DNA from: Daphnia carinata
Taxonomy: Eukaryota; Arthropoda; Branchiopoda; Diplostraca; Daphniidae
Assembly: GCF_022539665.2 (NCBI RefSeq)
Contig: NC_081340.1
Location: 6,819,357 to 6,883,356 of the forward strand
Length of the DNA: 64,000 bases
Reading direction: 5' to 3'
Shown here: positions 48,793 through 61,000 of the stretch, in pieces
Numbering within the stretch: position 1 is the first letter of the stretch
How the letters are laid out: each line of letters opens with the position of its first letter
Notes under the pieces: generated by a model
The model's database searches: none
What the model was told of the DNA's origin: nothing
Seen by the model: the letters and a program-made list of their open reading frames with translations, nothing else
Program-made: the position numbers and the translations under genes

Positions 48793-49289
48793 ATGAAGTT
48801 TATATTGGTACGCATTCCCTATCAATCGCATTGTTTTAGTTGATCCTAATTTTTTTATTGTTTGAATTTCAGAGTATTCTGTTAGCCATGGCTGTCGTTG
48901 CTGCTTGCCAGCCCATTGGCGAAGCCCCGATTCCGGCTTCCGTTTCAGCTGAAAAAGTCGTTGTGGCAAAATCCATCGAGTCGAGTGACTCTGCCCAACA
49001 CGATTTGACTCCAAATGAATCGTCTGCTAAACATTTCGGCCAAGGTGGATTTGGCCACGGACATGGATTCGGACACGGATTTGGACATGGACATGGATTC
49101 GGACATGGGCATGGACATGGACATGGATTCGGACATGGGCATGGATATGGGCACGGATTCGGACATGGATTCGGCGGATTAGGTGGATACGGAGGTTACG
49201 GACTTGGTGGATTGTATGGATTCCCTGGATACGGCTTTCCAGGTTACGGTTACGGACTTGGTGGGTTAGGATACGGCTTTGGCAGATAA
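48793..49289 (+). CDS. Secreted His/Gly-rich protein
   Basis: Two exons, 48793-48807 (MKFIL) and 48873-49289; 143 aa. A signal peptide (MKFILSILLAMAVVAACQP) precedes about 45 residues of ordinary sequence. A block of GFGHGHGFGHGHGHGH type with over 20 His follows, then a Gly/Tyr tail ending GGLGYGFGR. Dense His-Gly arrays often bind zinc, copper or nickel, or give pH-dependent assembly; that is inference from composition. TATA box at 48691. It lacks the EHxLKK module, but shares the tiny first exon and the GYG...GR end with the following genes. Confidence 0.87.
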
Positions 49290-50272
49290 TCTGTACCATC
49301 ACTAAAACTTTAATTTATCTAAGTGCCATTGATTTCGAGCAATGTATAAAACCTGTTCATGTAGAGTGCCAATACAACTTGTGTGTGACGAAATGTTTAG
49401 CATAGTTTATCATTTGTCTGACAAAAGGTATAATAAAAACGGCTACTGTCGGTTTTGATTGAACGACACGTCAAACTTGAATGTGACGTAACAGTGATTT
49501 GAAAATGAATTGAACGCGTGACTTGAAATTAAAAGAATTAGCCTGATTAACTTGTTGTAGTTGTCACAACTGGTGTAAATTTCACGATAAACGAGAGACT
49601 CGATACAATGTGTCACCACACCAAAATAAATAACGAATTAAAAACCAGCACGCAGAAATTAGCATGGAGAAATGCGTAAAGAATTCAAGCAAACTGGAAT
49701 ACTCAATGAAAAGCATTACGAAATAAAATTTGATGCATAATATTACAAACGTGTTACATTTCGACCTTAACCTGATTTCAACACCCAAAAAAATCTAATT
49801 CATTTCTAAACAGCCTACCAATGAATTAATTAGAAAGGATGCAATGTCCTAAACAAGAGCCGCTAAAAAAATCCCGCACGAAATCCTAAATTCTATATTT
49901 TTAATCAACATACAGCATCCACTAGGAAACGGAAAAGCAGCTAGAAGTCAGCCGTCAATAACTTGGTATTTCGCCTTTGGCCAAAATTGAAAAAGATCCT
50001 TGACCTGTTTATGTATTTTAGCCACCAGGATTTCCCATTGCAAAAACACGAGGCAGTTCGTATCCAGTCAGGTTTTCATATTCGACGTTGAATTTCCGAT
50101 AGTTGCGTCACGTCTTCAAGTACGTTACCTTCGCAAGACTCGTAAGAAAAAATAGGAAATGAATTCAGTATATAAAGACAACGTAGTTGAGCTGAAATAA
50201 TCCATCAGTAAAACGCTGACTCTCTTGCAAGACACCTACTCTTAAAAGTGATTTTACTCCATCAATTCCACC
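49290..50272. other. Intergenic stretch
   Basis: Holds the 3' region of the His/Gly-rich gene and the promoter of the next gene (TATATAAAG at 50169-50177, about 100 bp before its start codon). Confidence 0.5.
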
Positions 50273-50873
50273 ATGAAATTTATTCTGGTAACGTTCCAAT
50301 CCAAAGTGCCATAAAGGACTGATTGCATTTCTATAGAGCTATTACTCTTTTTTCTATTTCCCCAAAAGCAGATTGCTCTCTTAGGATTTATGGCTATCGT
50401 GACTAGCCAGCCCGTCGATGAAGCTGGTGCTCCGCATGGAATTCCAGCTGAAGGAGTTGCCGTTGAAGCGGAACCTATTCACGACATGGAGGGCAGTGAG
50501 GCTGGTTTGAAACTTATCGAACACAAGTTGGAACATTGGCTGAAGAAGTGCTACAAAAAGGGAGGCTGCGGATCCGGTACTAACGCATTACGATTTGCTT
50601 CGTCAAGCACGTCAATTAAGAAATTTCTCTTTTTAAGGTTATGGATATGGTGGATACGGTGGATATCCTGCGTATCCATATCCAGTTCCCGTTTACACTC
50701 CCGTTTACACTCCTGTTTATCACGGCGGTTATGCCGCACCGTACGGTGGTGGTTATGGGGGATCTCATGGCCTTTACGGCGGTGGTTATGGGGGATCCCA
50801 TGGCCTTTACGACGGTTACGGCGGTTATGGTGGTTATGGCGGTTACGGAAGCGGATACGGATACGGAAGATAA
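50273..50873 (+). CDS. Secreted Gly/Tyr-rich protein with LKKCYKKGGC motif
   Basis: Three exons, 50273-50287, 50372-50576 and 50638-50873; 151 aa. The signal peptide is MKFILIALLGFMAIVTSQ. An acidic stretch (HDMEGSEAGLKLIEH) runs into KLEHWLKKCYKKGGCG, then the phase-1 intron. The last exon encodes PVPVYTPVYTPVYHGG, like the PVYHP repeats of the 34/35 kb genes, then GGYGGSHGLY units and GYGGYG repeats ending GYGR. It thus links the Pro/Tyr/His type and the Gly/Tyr type in one protein. Predicted secreted structural protein; unknown function. Confidence 0.87.
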
Positions 50874-51667
50874 ATTGAAAAAAAGTGAGAGCTTACGACG
50901 GTACGATGCATTAACTTATGACTCACGTAAAATTATCAAAACATTTCCATTTGAAAATGTGAAAGTGTTACAAACCAATACATTTGTTTCTTAAAGAACT
51001 AGCGTCGCATTTTTTATCATAGTTTGGATGGCGTAACTATTCCGTAACGCATGTAAATCACGGCTGAATACGCATCGTCCTTTAAGAAAGAGGGTAAAGT
51101 AACTCGATGCGATCCTTGTATGAGCTTAGAAAGTTTTCTTTGCATTATCGAATAAAAGTCGATGAAAAGAACAGAAAGCTTGGACAACAAACGCAATGAC
51201 ATCGTAACACTTGCCTCCTTCAACGATTTTTCTTTCACTACCATGAAGTTCTTTGGCGTGTGCTTTTAGCCACCCAGTGGTAGCACGAAAGAAAAAACGT
51301 GTGTTCCAACAACAGCAATCTGTGAAGCCTTGACCCGTTTTTATCTTTTAAGGAAACTTAAAGGATTTCCCTCTCCGTAAATGTAGTTATTTGTGTCCAC
51401 CCTTTAGAGCAGGTTCTTGGCATGCATGATTATTTAATCTGCGCATGTTCAGCCTTTGGCAATATATCTTTTAAAAAAAGAAAACGTAACGTCCTCCCAG
51501 TCGAGTATACCTTTTCCAGTTAGCGAAAACGAAAGCCACGGCGAAAACAAAAAGAAGGCATACAGTCAACGAACTACAGCCACTAGAGTTACAAGCAAAC
51601 ATAACCTGCTCTTCCATGCAAATTTAAACAGAAACTAGTGGACTAATCTAATCGCGATCTTTCGAAC
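50874..51667. other. Intergenic stretch
   Basis: No gene seen. No clear TATA box was found close to the next start codon; AATATATC at about 51463 is about 200 bp away. Confidence 0.45.
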
Positions 51668-52339
51668 ATGAAGTCGTTTGTTTCAGTAAGTTGAAATACT
51701 TATTAGTTTTGTAAGTGTGTGTTTTCACGAACCTTTGCAAACAGGTTGTCTTGTTGAGTTTGGTCGTCGTTGGTGGACAGCCGGTAGAAGATGCTTCCGC
51801 CATTTCAGTGACTGGGCTGGAGAAATCTGTTTATGAAGAGGGCCCTTCCTTTGACCTGGAACAGAGTGAATCAGGCCTAAAGGTAATCGAACACAAATTG
51901 GAACATTGGTTGAAGAAATACTATAAACATCAAGACAAAAAAGGTAACCATGGCAATGAATAGGGCTTTAGAAAAACACTGATAATCAATAATTGTTTGA
52001 ATATTTGTGTTTTCATCAGGTGTTAATGGATTCCCAGTTGCTGGCTACCCACTGGTTGGTTACCCTCTTGTTGGCTATCCACCTATTGGATTGCCTCCAT
52101 TCGGATACGGCTACGGACTCGGCGGATACAGTTTGGGTGGATTAGGTGGCTATGGGTCGGGTTTAGGAGCATATGGTGCTGGATTGGGTGGCTACGGAAC
52201 CGGAATAGATGGGTATGGAGGATTAGGTGGATATGGATTGGGAGGCTTAGGTGGATATGGAGGTGGATATGGAGGTGGATATGGAGGTGGATATGGAGGT
52301 GGATATGGTGGATATGGGGGATATGGTTTCAAGAGATAA
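51668..52339 (+). CDS. Secreted Gly/Tyr-rich protein with LKKYYKH motif
   Basis: Three exons, 51668-51685 (MKSFVS), 51745-51943 and 52020-52339; 178 aa. The signal peptide is MKSFVSVVLLSLVVVGG. An acidic stretch (FDLEQSESGLKVIEH) leads into KLEHWLKKYYKHQDKKG; the phase-1 intron follows, as in the 46 and 50 kb genes. The tail starts with GYPLVGYPLVGYPPIG and continues as Gly/Tyr/Leu repeats, with a nearly perfect 12-bp (GGATATGGAGGT) array at about 52250-52310, ending YGFKR. It is the closest paralogue of the 50 kb gene by its middle exon. Function unknown. Confidence 0.87.
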
Positions 52340-53282
52340 ACTAAAGCATGACATTATACATACACTGTTAAACATAATTCATCACCTGTTATTGTCACAT
52401 TGACTTGTATATTATTACTTGCAAATACACATATAGTTTTATATTAAATAAATAGGTAACATACCATCAGCTTTTTTAAATTTGAGGTTTCACTCTCTTT
52501 CGGAGATTAACACGTCAAAATCACGTGTAAATTTATGGTTCCCCAACTGTCTAAACATAGCCCCACAGAAAATGTATTGGTCATTACTGTGCAGTAAAAT
52601 TAGTCTATATTGAAGATTAGCACACCAAACCACAACAAAGTTTATGTAACACGTCACGTCAATCCTCATTTAAATTAACGACACTGATAATGAAGTGACG
52701 TGCAGATCACAACATGACGTAGTAATGAAAGCGAAAAATCCTTAAATGGCAAAAATTAAGAAGCCTTGTCTGACTAGTAAAACTAAAATGCGACATAAAT
52801 GAAGTTATTTTTGGGCTGATTCAGTAAAAAATTTAAATATGCCCTCAAGATTCGATTTATTGGCATCGCCTTTTGTTTTTTACGTTAGGGAAAAATGGGC
52901 GTATTTTTCGGTTCATTTTTTGTTATGCACGAACAGCGGGAAGGACTCTACCTAGCATAGGTGTGGCTCTAGCTTTCCCAACTATTGTGGCTACACTGAA
53001 ACAGGTTCTTCAAACATGATGTTCTTGTTCTAGTCTACTTCCAGCCTAACCTATAACTTCGAGGAAAGCAGGGGAAAGCAACGTCGCATTATTAGCATAC
53101 ATTTGCTCATCCCGACATAGAGAAAGCAGCGTGAAAGTAAAAATATATACGCAGTCTAAACTAGTTAAATCAACAGTTCACATCGACACAACATATTGTC
53201 TGCAAACATTACCACAGAGCAGCTGGAAACGATTATTCTTTGACATTAAAATACAGTGCCAGCTCGTCAATCAAAGAAAACA
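52340..53282. other. Intergenic stretch
   Basis: AT-rich. A TATA-like AATATATAC is near 53142-53150, about 135 bp before the next start codon. No other gene. Confidence 0.45.
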
Positions 53283-53753
53283 ATGAAGTTCGTTCTCGTG
53301 GTAAGATCTAAAATTGCCAACTTTTATAATTAAGCTTCTAAACGAAAAGAAAGTTTAAATGTTTAATTATTCTCGACAGATAATCGTGTTGGACTTAATG
53401 ACAATTGCTGGGAGCCAACGCGTCGTTCCAGCTGGATCTAATTTCCAACAAACAGTCGTTTCGCTTCAATCAGAGTCAAACGCATTTCACGAGACGAATG
53501 ACAACATCCATGGTAACATTAAAGCTAAAACGCTGTTTAATTAATTCAACAACTAAAAATTCCCCCTTAAAAAACAAAAGCAATAGCCACTCATTACCCA
53601 AGACCTGAATATCCTCTCGTTCCAAGATTCTATCCTATCGCTGGATCAACTATGTTAATTGGTTATCCTCTGATTACGGGACGCGGCGGGATTAACGGAC
53701 ACGGCGGTTACGGTCGGGTAATTCCCATTCGTGGTTACAGCTACGGACGATAA
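53283..53753 (+). CDS. Small secreted protein, diverged member of the cluster
   Basis: Three exons, 53283-53300 (MKFVLV), 53380-53512 and 53587-53753; 105 aa. The signal peptide is MKFVLVIIVLDLMTIAG. The middle exon has no EHxLKK motif (it ends SNAFHETNDNIH), yet intron phases 0 and 1 match the 46, 50 and 51.7 kb genes. The tail has YPRPEYPLVPRFYPIAG and then GRGGINGHGGYGR...GYSYGR, a reduced Gly/Tyr repeat region. It is probably a degenerate or specialised relative. Function unknown. Confidence 0.82.
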
Positions 53754-53876
53754 AAACAAATCTAAACGTTTCACATTAAAATAATTAATTCGATACACTT
53801 GATGTGTACATCAACGCCAAATACAAATCGTGATTGATCAAAATATTTTAAAAAATTGTGTACATCCTTAATGCAT

Positions 53877-55309
53877 TCAGTCGTATTCGGAGCCGATGGT
53901 GATGCTAACCTCTTCGGAGACGACGTTAGTCTTGTGATACCAAATATTGGTATCGAAGACAACTGACGAAAACGTTTAGAAATAAAAGTCCTCATTTAAA
54001 ATAATAAATTTAAAAACTTACTGGTATCGCCAGCTTCCACCGTGACTTCCATCGATTGACATTGGTAGTGACATTCCGGAGGTGGTTCCAGTGACCACAC
54101 TTTCTTCCCTCGGCATTGCGCTTGCCATGAAGGTAAGCTGACGTGATCAACCTTCGTTCCAAAACAAACGAGTAGCGATTGAGTAATCATTAAAACAATT
54201 CCTTGAGCTACATTTGCAAAGTAATGTGAACGATGTTCTTACGTGCATGTGCGCACCCAATCCGGCCGTCCCCATGAAGATCCAATCAGTTCGCGACGAC
54301 TCGGAACGCTCGGGTAGAAAGTAAGGTCTAGAATAGTGGTTTCGCAAGATGTCGGCCGTTTCCGAATCGCAATTACTCCATCCGAAATACCAAGGCTGAT
54401 TCGATTTACGATGTTCGCTCATCGTCAAAGCCTCTTCCAGCGAACGGAATTCCGTCTTGTACGGGAAGAATTGACATCGATGAGATCTGGATGCCAACGC
54501 GTTCGAATCTTTCGTGTACAGCTCGCTGAAGAACTCGTAGCTAAACACATCGACGGCCGTCCAGTTGGCCAGCGCATCTTTCACAATCACCGGCCGTCCG
54601 CTGTAAGCATAACTGCAATTACAATAGATTAATTCAAACGTTGAATACAGTTAGTAGTGATAGCAGACGAACGTCGATTCGAAATCTTCGGGACTGATGT
54701 GCTGGACTATGTCGACTTGATGAACGTCACGACAAAAATCGCAATCCACCGGAGGGCGGAAGACATTTTTCGTGTCGACTGGCATGGCCACAATGCACTA
54801 ACCATTTCGAATATAATTAAATGTTAGGCTGGATTACATGCGCATAATATAATGCAATCGACCGGTTCACGTCTGCCATGTCGTAGCGAAGTTTGGCAGA
54901 GTAGAACTAACCTGGTCGTTATCGCGGCCGGCCAGAAATGCCGACAGCAAAGCCGAGCCGGATCGCCAAATGAACGGTGAGTAATGCGGTTGAATTACGA
55001 GCAAGAATGCCATCAGCGCTAGGATTGACTTGCAATCAACGCGAGACAGTGCACGTTGATTGGCCGCTCCACTTTTGCGTTTGAGTCCAATGCGGTTCAG
55101 CAGGTCCAGCAAGTTTCGTCTCGAAAGATTTTCCCATTGCTTCAAGTGACGAGCGTCCCAATACGGACATCCCCGTGGACGTTGGATTGTGTAAAACACA
55201 AAAATAAATCAAAAAATAGAAATAATTGTAGAATTTAATTCACCTGATCTTCGTTGAGCAGGTCTTTTACATAGAAAGCTGAATCTGTTCCAGACGGCTG
55301 GTTTGACAT
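53877..55309 (-). CDS. JmjC/cupin-like Fe(II)/2-oxoglutarate oxygenase
   Basis: Six exons: 55244-55309, 54912-55139 (5' border unsure), 54673-54797, 54243-54612, 54022-54151 and 53877-53962; about 334 aa. The family hydroxylates or demethylates protein or nucleic-acid substrates. GRPVIVKDALANW marks the start of a cupin_8/JmjC fold. Fe ligands are likely the His and Asp of AHMHVDHVSLPSW and the His of DTNIWYHKTNVV. SLPSWQAQCRGKKVWSLEPP is typical. The TFVCY-like run past 54673 is intronic; a GTTCGT donor restores frame. Exon 2 is the weak spot: the open frame extends upstream (RPRGCPYWDARHL) but has no AG there. The acceptor GAAG at 55140-55143 fits phase but sits within that frame. The substrate is unknown; I cannot name the subfamily. 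Confidence 0.78.
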
Positions 55310-56826
55310 GTCTTGATGATATTTAGTTTGTTTTCTTTCAAAGAGGGGCGTTTTTCATTTGAAGAAAAATAGAATTCGAACAAAAAGTACGTGCAATGTG
55401 TTGCGGTAAAAATACAAAAAAACCTGTCTCACTCGTTTTTCTTTTGTATTTCGTTTTTACGAGTCTGAAAAAGAGAGAAACATAAAAAAAAAAAGAAAAG
55501 AAATGACGCCCTGATATCAGATATTCAGGACGGGTTTTCTTGACTGACACTCCTAACACGTCTGACGTCTCTTTTGAAAATGCCTGACCCTTATTTTCTT
55601 CTCGCCTTCGTTTACCGAGATTGATTTACTTATTTTTCGGCGCAGACGCTTTACAATGCCCACGCAAAACAGCCACTGTCGAACAAACCGCGAGAGATAT
55701 GTCGACCTATTGTCATTTAAATTGAGCAATTGAAATGGCAATAGTCGAAATATTTTATTCGTGGTCGATGGTGGTTGAAATTTGAACTGGTAGGTTATAC
55801 GATACATGTGATTGTCAATTCTTTTGTAAACGTGTGGGAAATTGAATGAATAATCGATCGTCTTCGATGGCAAAAAAGCCGGTTATTGACAGTGTATAAA
55901 ACAGTCATCAAAATGCGTTACTGCTTTAGCCTACGGTTCTTTGTGTGATATTTTATGGAAAACAAAGCGTTTACATTTGCATATTTATTTTCAAACGCAA
56001 AAAAGGATGCGAGCTTCAAAACACGACCGCTAGATGGGGTAGAAATGTTAAAAAGAAAAAGAAAAAAAAAACATTTGTGGTTTAACGGTTTCTCCCGAAG
56101 GTGAACTACTTCCGCAGTCTAGTCGCCGTGTCCTTTGAGGCAAAAGTGTCTTTACGTGACACGATTCGTATAGGTCAAAGTATACACACACACAGAGTGA
56201 ATAATGCAATCACGCAGACACACATTTCAGACGCCAACGTTCCATCCAGACAGCGTAACAGATATTCACGTTTCTGCACTTGTTATGCGCTTAAACTACT
56301 GCCTCCTAATCATTGGTACTAAAAAAAAGTAAGGTCCCAAAACAAAAATTACCATCGTAACGCAGACACTTTAACCTGCGTTCATCATTCGAAATGCTAA
56401 TCAGTTTTGTCTATCGGCAAGGAACGGGAATGAACAACAAATCTAGGTCATTTTCTTCCACAAAATCTTTAAAAAAAATAAAATAAAATAAAAGATGGCA
56501 CCTACACTCACCTCCACCCTGAATGGAGGGGGATTTATTTTTCTGGAAATGTTCGTGGCACCACCAATCTTTCTGCAGCTTTACAATAACGATAAGACAA
56601 GTCGTTTCCCTCTGTATATCCTTATAATGCTCCGTCTCATATTCGGGCCGGACCTTGTTCGACATCAACAAAAAAAGAAATAAAAAAACAAAACAAAAAA
56701 ATGCATGTAGAGAGAGGGGGAAAAAAAAAAAAAAAATGGGGGACGAGAGAGAAGACAGAAAAGAATGGCAGTTCCAATGAAACGATTCCGACATTGATAC
56801 GAACGGGTCAACGACGAAGAGAGAAC

Positions 56827-57062
56827 CTTCAAGACGTATATAGTCATCTTTTTCTTTTTTCCCCCGTCCTCCTTCGTCTGGCCCCTTGGATGTTGACGAC
56901 ACAACGGACATGAAGACGGCGGGGGAGGAAGAAGAAAGGCCAGCCATGGCGGAGGGCATCACAGGTTGTTTGTTGTCCTATATTGTGTGGGTTAGAAGAA
57001 GAGACCAGTTAAAGGGAACATTTCCAGAGGAACGCATATATGTAGAGAAGGTCGTTTATATA
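56827..57062 (-). other. Candidate promoter and first coding exon
   Basis: A minus-strand TATATAAA at 57055-57062 lies 93 bp before ATG at 56962, the same spacing as the sure genes. The frame reads MMPSAMAGLSSSSPAVFMS... and could splice at a GTTCTC donor (exon end about 56827). No downstream exon was found, so it may be chance. Confidence 0.25.
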
Positions 57063-57981
57063 GTTTACGGGGAAGGTAAGAAAAGAGCGACAAAGACAGA
57101 GGGATTGATATGAACAGGTCCAAACCGTTCCATATAAGTCATAAAAAAAAGAGTCTTTTTTCCAAGGGACAGGCTTATGATTTTCCATGCCGATTGGCAG
57201 AAGACAATAAATATGAAATGTTTTTCGATATTGAAAATAAAATCTTGGCTTTGTGTTTTCTTTTCTAATATTCCATTACAGATGTTCCTTAGTTGTCATG
57301 GTAACTCGGCCGGGCTTCCCGCGCTGCCTAATTGCCCGTAGTTTTTATGCCTATTGTCGATCGCTCATCATTAGTCTTTTGTTTTTTGAAGGCAACGGCA
57401 TGACGTGGTTTCTTCGTTTCACGTGTCTCGTCGCCATTTTTTTTTCGCATCGTCCTGTTTTTCATTCGTCCAAGTTTAACACATCAAATTGCAGTTTCAA
57501 ACGGTCTTTCATGTTTTTTCTCAGTGAGCACTTCATTTTCATTCTTTCAAATCTATTCATTGACAGAGGTCCATAATTAATGCCACCTGATCAATGTCGA
57601 AAAAACACATTTTCTAATATAAAAAAAAAGCATTTCCCCGCCTCATAAAAGTAACGTATGACGGCAGCAGCGAGAATTAAGAAGACCGACGTCAGCAATA
57701 ACGATCAGCAAAGAAAAAGCCAGTGAAAGACGTAATATGCATATTGTATAAGCCCCGCCCTGTAGAGCCTACTGACGTCGTCACATCCTTTTCTTTTTTG
57801 CTTCCAGGTAATGACAATTTATAGATGGCGACATTTTCTCCTATACACTGCCGATTTAGTACAGCAGTGGCAAGTTGTGTCGCTAAGCAACAACAAAAAA
57901 GAAAACCCCATTTGATAGCCGCGTATGCAGAGTGTGCTGCCCTCACGCATCTGTTAAGATTTGCATAAACTATGCATAGAA

Positions 57982-58049
57982 ATGAACGGCATTGAAGAGG
58001 ACGACGACCTTCTGGCTTACTCCGACTTTCACCTCGATGGATGGAAAAC
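57982..58049 (+). other. Candidate first coding exon
   Basis: ATG at 57982 opens MNGIEEDDDLLAYSDFHLDG and then WK, followed by a good donor (GTATGT). Codons look protein-like, and the long low-complexity sequence to the right would be its intron. No second exon found in the window. Confidence 0.28.
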
Positions 58050-61000
58050 GTATGTTTTTTTGTTTTTAATTCAGTTATACAATTTGATTGTACCTGCGTT
58101 TTGAAAGGCTCTAATATGCCATCACATTTGAGGATGGCAATGGTCATTTTAATCGGCTATCGCGTGTCTCAATTAAAAACAAAACAAAAAAGGAAACATT
58201 CCAACTGCATTCGAATAAAAATGCTAAACTACCTGGGTGTCCATTTTCGCCGCTAAAAAGAGCGAATGAAATCAAACTTGATCCAAAATTCATCCATGAA
58301 TTTCAATCGTTAACCTTTTTTTTATCATTTTTAATAGATGCATTTTACAGATGACCGATCAAATTGCTCTCTTTTCTTCTCACAGAGAGAGAGTCCAGTT
58401 ATTTCGGTGTACGATGTCGAAGCACAACGTTTTTTTTTTTTTTTGAATGGATGCGTCTCTCCGGATTGATAGATAAACGTCATACAACAAAGGTAGTGGT
58501 GGTGGGGGGGGGGGGGGGGGGAGCGATGTACATGTGAACTCTCATGTCAAGCAATGGGGCTCTGTTATTGTTCAACAAATTGAAATGACGGTGGGAGTGG
58601 ATTGAAATTGGAAAGGGAGAGGGGGGGGGGACGTTGAAAAATCTTTTCAAATCAAACCGCAGAATGAATGCAACAAACAAAAAAAAAAGAATTCCCATTT
58701 TTATTTGATATTTTTCTCTTTCATCAAATTGTGAAAAGAGAATAAGAGATGTTTCTCTGTTAGAGAATCTTGATGTGAAACTTTTGGCTTGTAACAAAAG
58801 ACTCTCGATTTGAAAAATTCGTAAAAGAATAGAAAAAAAAAAGGATCGGTTCTTCATTCGTTCGGACTGCCGTGAAAATTCGTTAAAGAGTTGCGACGTC
58901 TAGCGGATTAAATTGAAAACAAGAGCTCGTTGTGTGTTGTTTTTTTTTGTTAACGATTGTAATCAGACGGAGCTACCGGACCCTGGGAAATCTACAAGAT
59001 CAACCCCTGCTGCCAAATCGATATCGATCGAACCCCATCAACTGCAAGGGTCTGTTTGGTTATTCATCACACACAAAAATAAACGGGCCAGTTCAACCTC
59101 AATCTGAATGAGTACACAAAACTTTTGATCTCTTTGTGTTGTTTGGCCGTGTGGGGGCGATTAGACGTACCCTGTCTCACCTTTTATTTTTACTTTTTTT
59201 TTATCCTGAACGCGTTCGAATTTGATAGATCCAAAGACCCCTGCCCCCGCCCTCCCCCTTCAAAAAACAAACAAAAAAAATTCAATTTTTATTTATTTAT
59301 TTTTTTTTTTTTACCTTTGAGATAAAATGTAACACGAGTGACAACGAGAGCCCACGCAACAGAAATATGGTGTCTGATTTCTCATTGGCTCATGTTCGAT
59401 TTTGATATCAAATAGCCAAGGGCATTATAGACTAATCAGTTTATATGACTCTGTGTCTGTATTTATCGTAGATGTTGAACGTTGGTTGGGCCAGACCCTC
59501 TGGCCGCCCACGTTCTGTTACTTTTGGCTTATGAATAATCACCTTGATTAAACAAAAAGAAGGTGACCAGGTCTAAATATATCCATCGGCCAAGTCTGTG
59601 TTTGTATTTTTTATAAACAGATTAGACGCGTTAGAGGCTGTAATACGTATTTATCATCAAAACTATTTTAGGGATGTTATTTTCTATCGTGTCGTGATTA
59701 ACATTCTTTCTTTTTTTTAAACGTGAAATAAAATACAAAAGCGAAGGGAGGTGCAAATGATACGCAACTGTCACGTTCGGTCAACGTACCACACGATCCT
59801 GTGTGTGTGTCTGTTTTTATTGTATCTTTTTTAATTCTATCGCATCGCCAGCTGAGTTTCCCATATGTTTGTGACGTTATTCGCCGTTTGAAATCATATA
59901 TTCATCGAATTAGTTTCTGCTCTAAATAATTTCAATAGGATGCTGTTTTGAAAAAAAAAAAGCGAGCCCCACGATAAACAGCCGGTCTCTCTGTGTGTGT
60001 TATATATACACACGTTAAATAATCTGATCGATAGCTGATGGTGTACGAAGGGGGAGAGACTATTTCCATTGGCTGGTACCCGAGTGCGTGCGTCATTACT
60101 GTTATACAACGAAAAATAATCCTGGCCTCTTGTAGATCGGCCGAAGGAAAAGAAAAAAAAAAAATGAGTGGGTAGGTTAAGACGTCATCACACACCAAGT
60201 TTATACTCCCCCCTCATCCCTGCTTATTTGCGTTACCTATCTACGTGAGATGTTCAATTTCCAAGAAAAAAACAAACAAAACAAATGGGCCTCACTTAGC
60301 GAATAATGTTGAAAGGTGAACAGCCAATTTCAGTCGAGCGTCACGTCGAATCGAAAAACAACAAGGAAAGGTGAATGTCATCATTCGATGTGATGGGCAA
60401 GTTCAGGCAAGAAAAAAAGAAGAACGTGACGTCATATCGATTTTTTTGTTTTGCAGGTAAGTACAAGGAAGAAGAAAAGGAGGAAGAGACAAGGTAAATG
60501 GGAGGAAGGGTTCGCTTCTTCCAATTTTTTTTTTTTGTGTGTGTGTTTGGAGGAAAGGGGCGTTTATTTTTAGGCTTGACATTTGACGCGTTTGCTAAAC
60601 GTATTTCGCCGGCACATTTGGAAAGGTGCGTTAACAAGTGCAAGTGCAGTGCGTCAGTGTGTGTTTCTAGAAATCAAAGAGAGTTGTTTTCACCGACGTT
60701 ATTGTGTTGTTTCTAAAATATCGAATTTTGACTGCATTAATTTCGACCAGCATGTGATCAAGGTAATGACATATTTTTTTTGCATACTACACAATGTAAT
60801 TTGAGTTGTAGAGCCCGTCAGATCGATCCATCATTCACAATTTACTATCTCATTATTTATTTTATTTGTAGTCCATAATAATACCAGCACTGATTAGTCA
60901 ATATTTTCGGTAAAATAAAATAAATACAAATGGAGATTGGGGAATAACGGGGCCAAAGGGAACTGTCAACTGGTTGTTTTCCCACGGACCAAAACGCACG

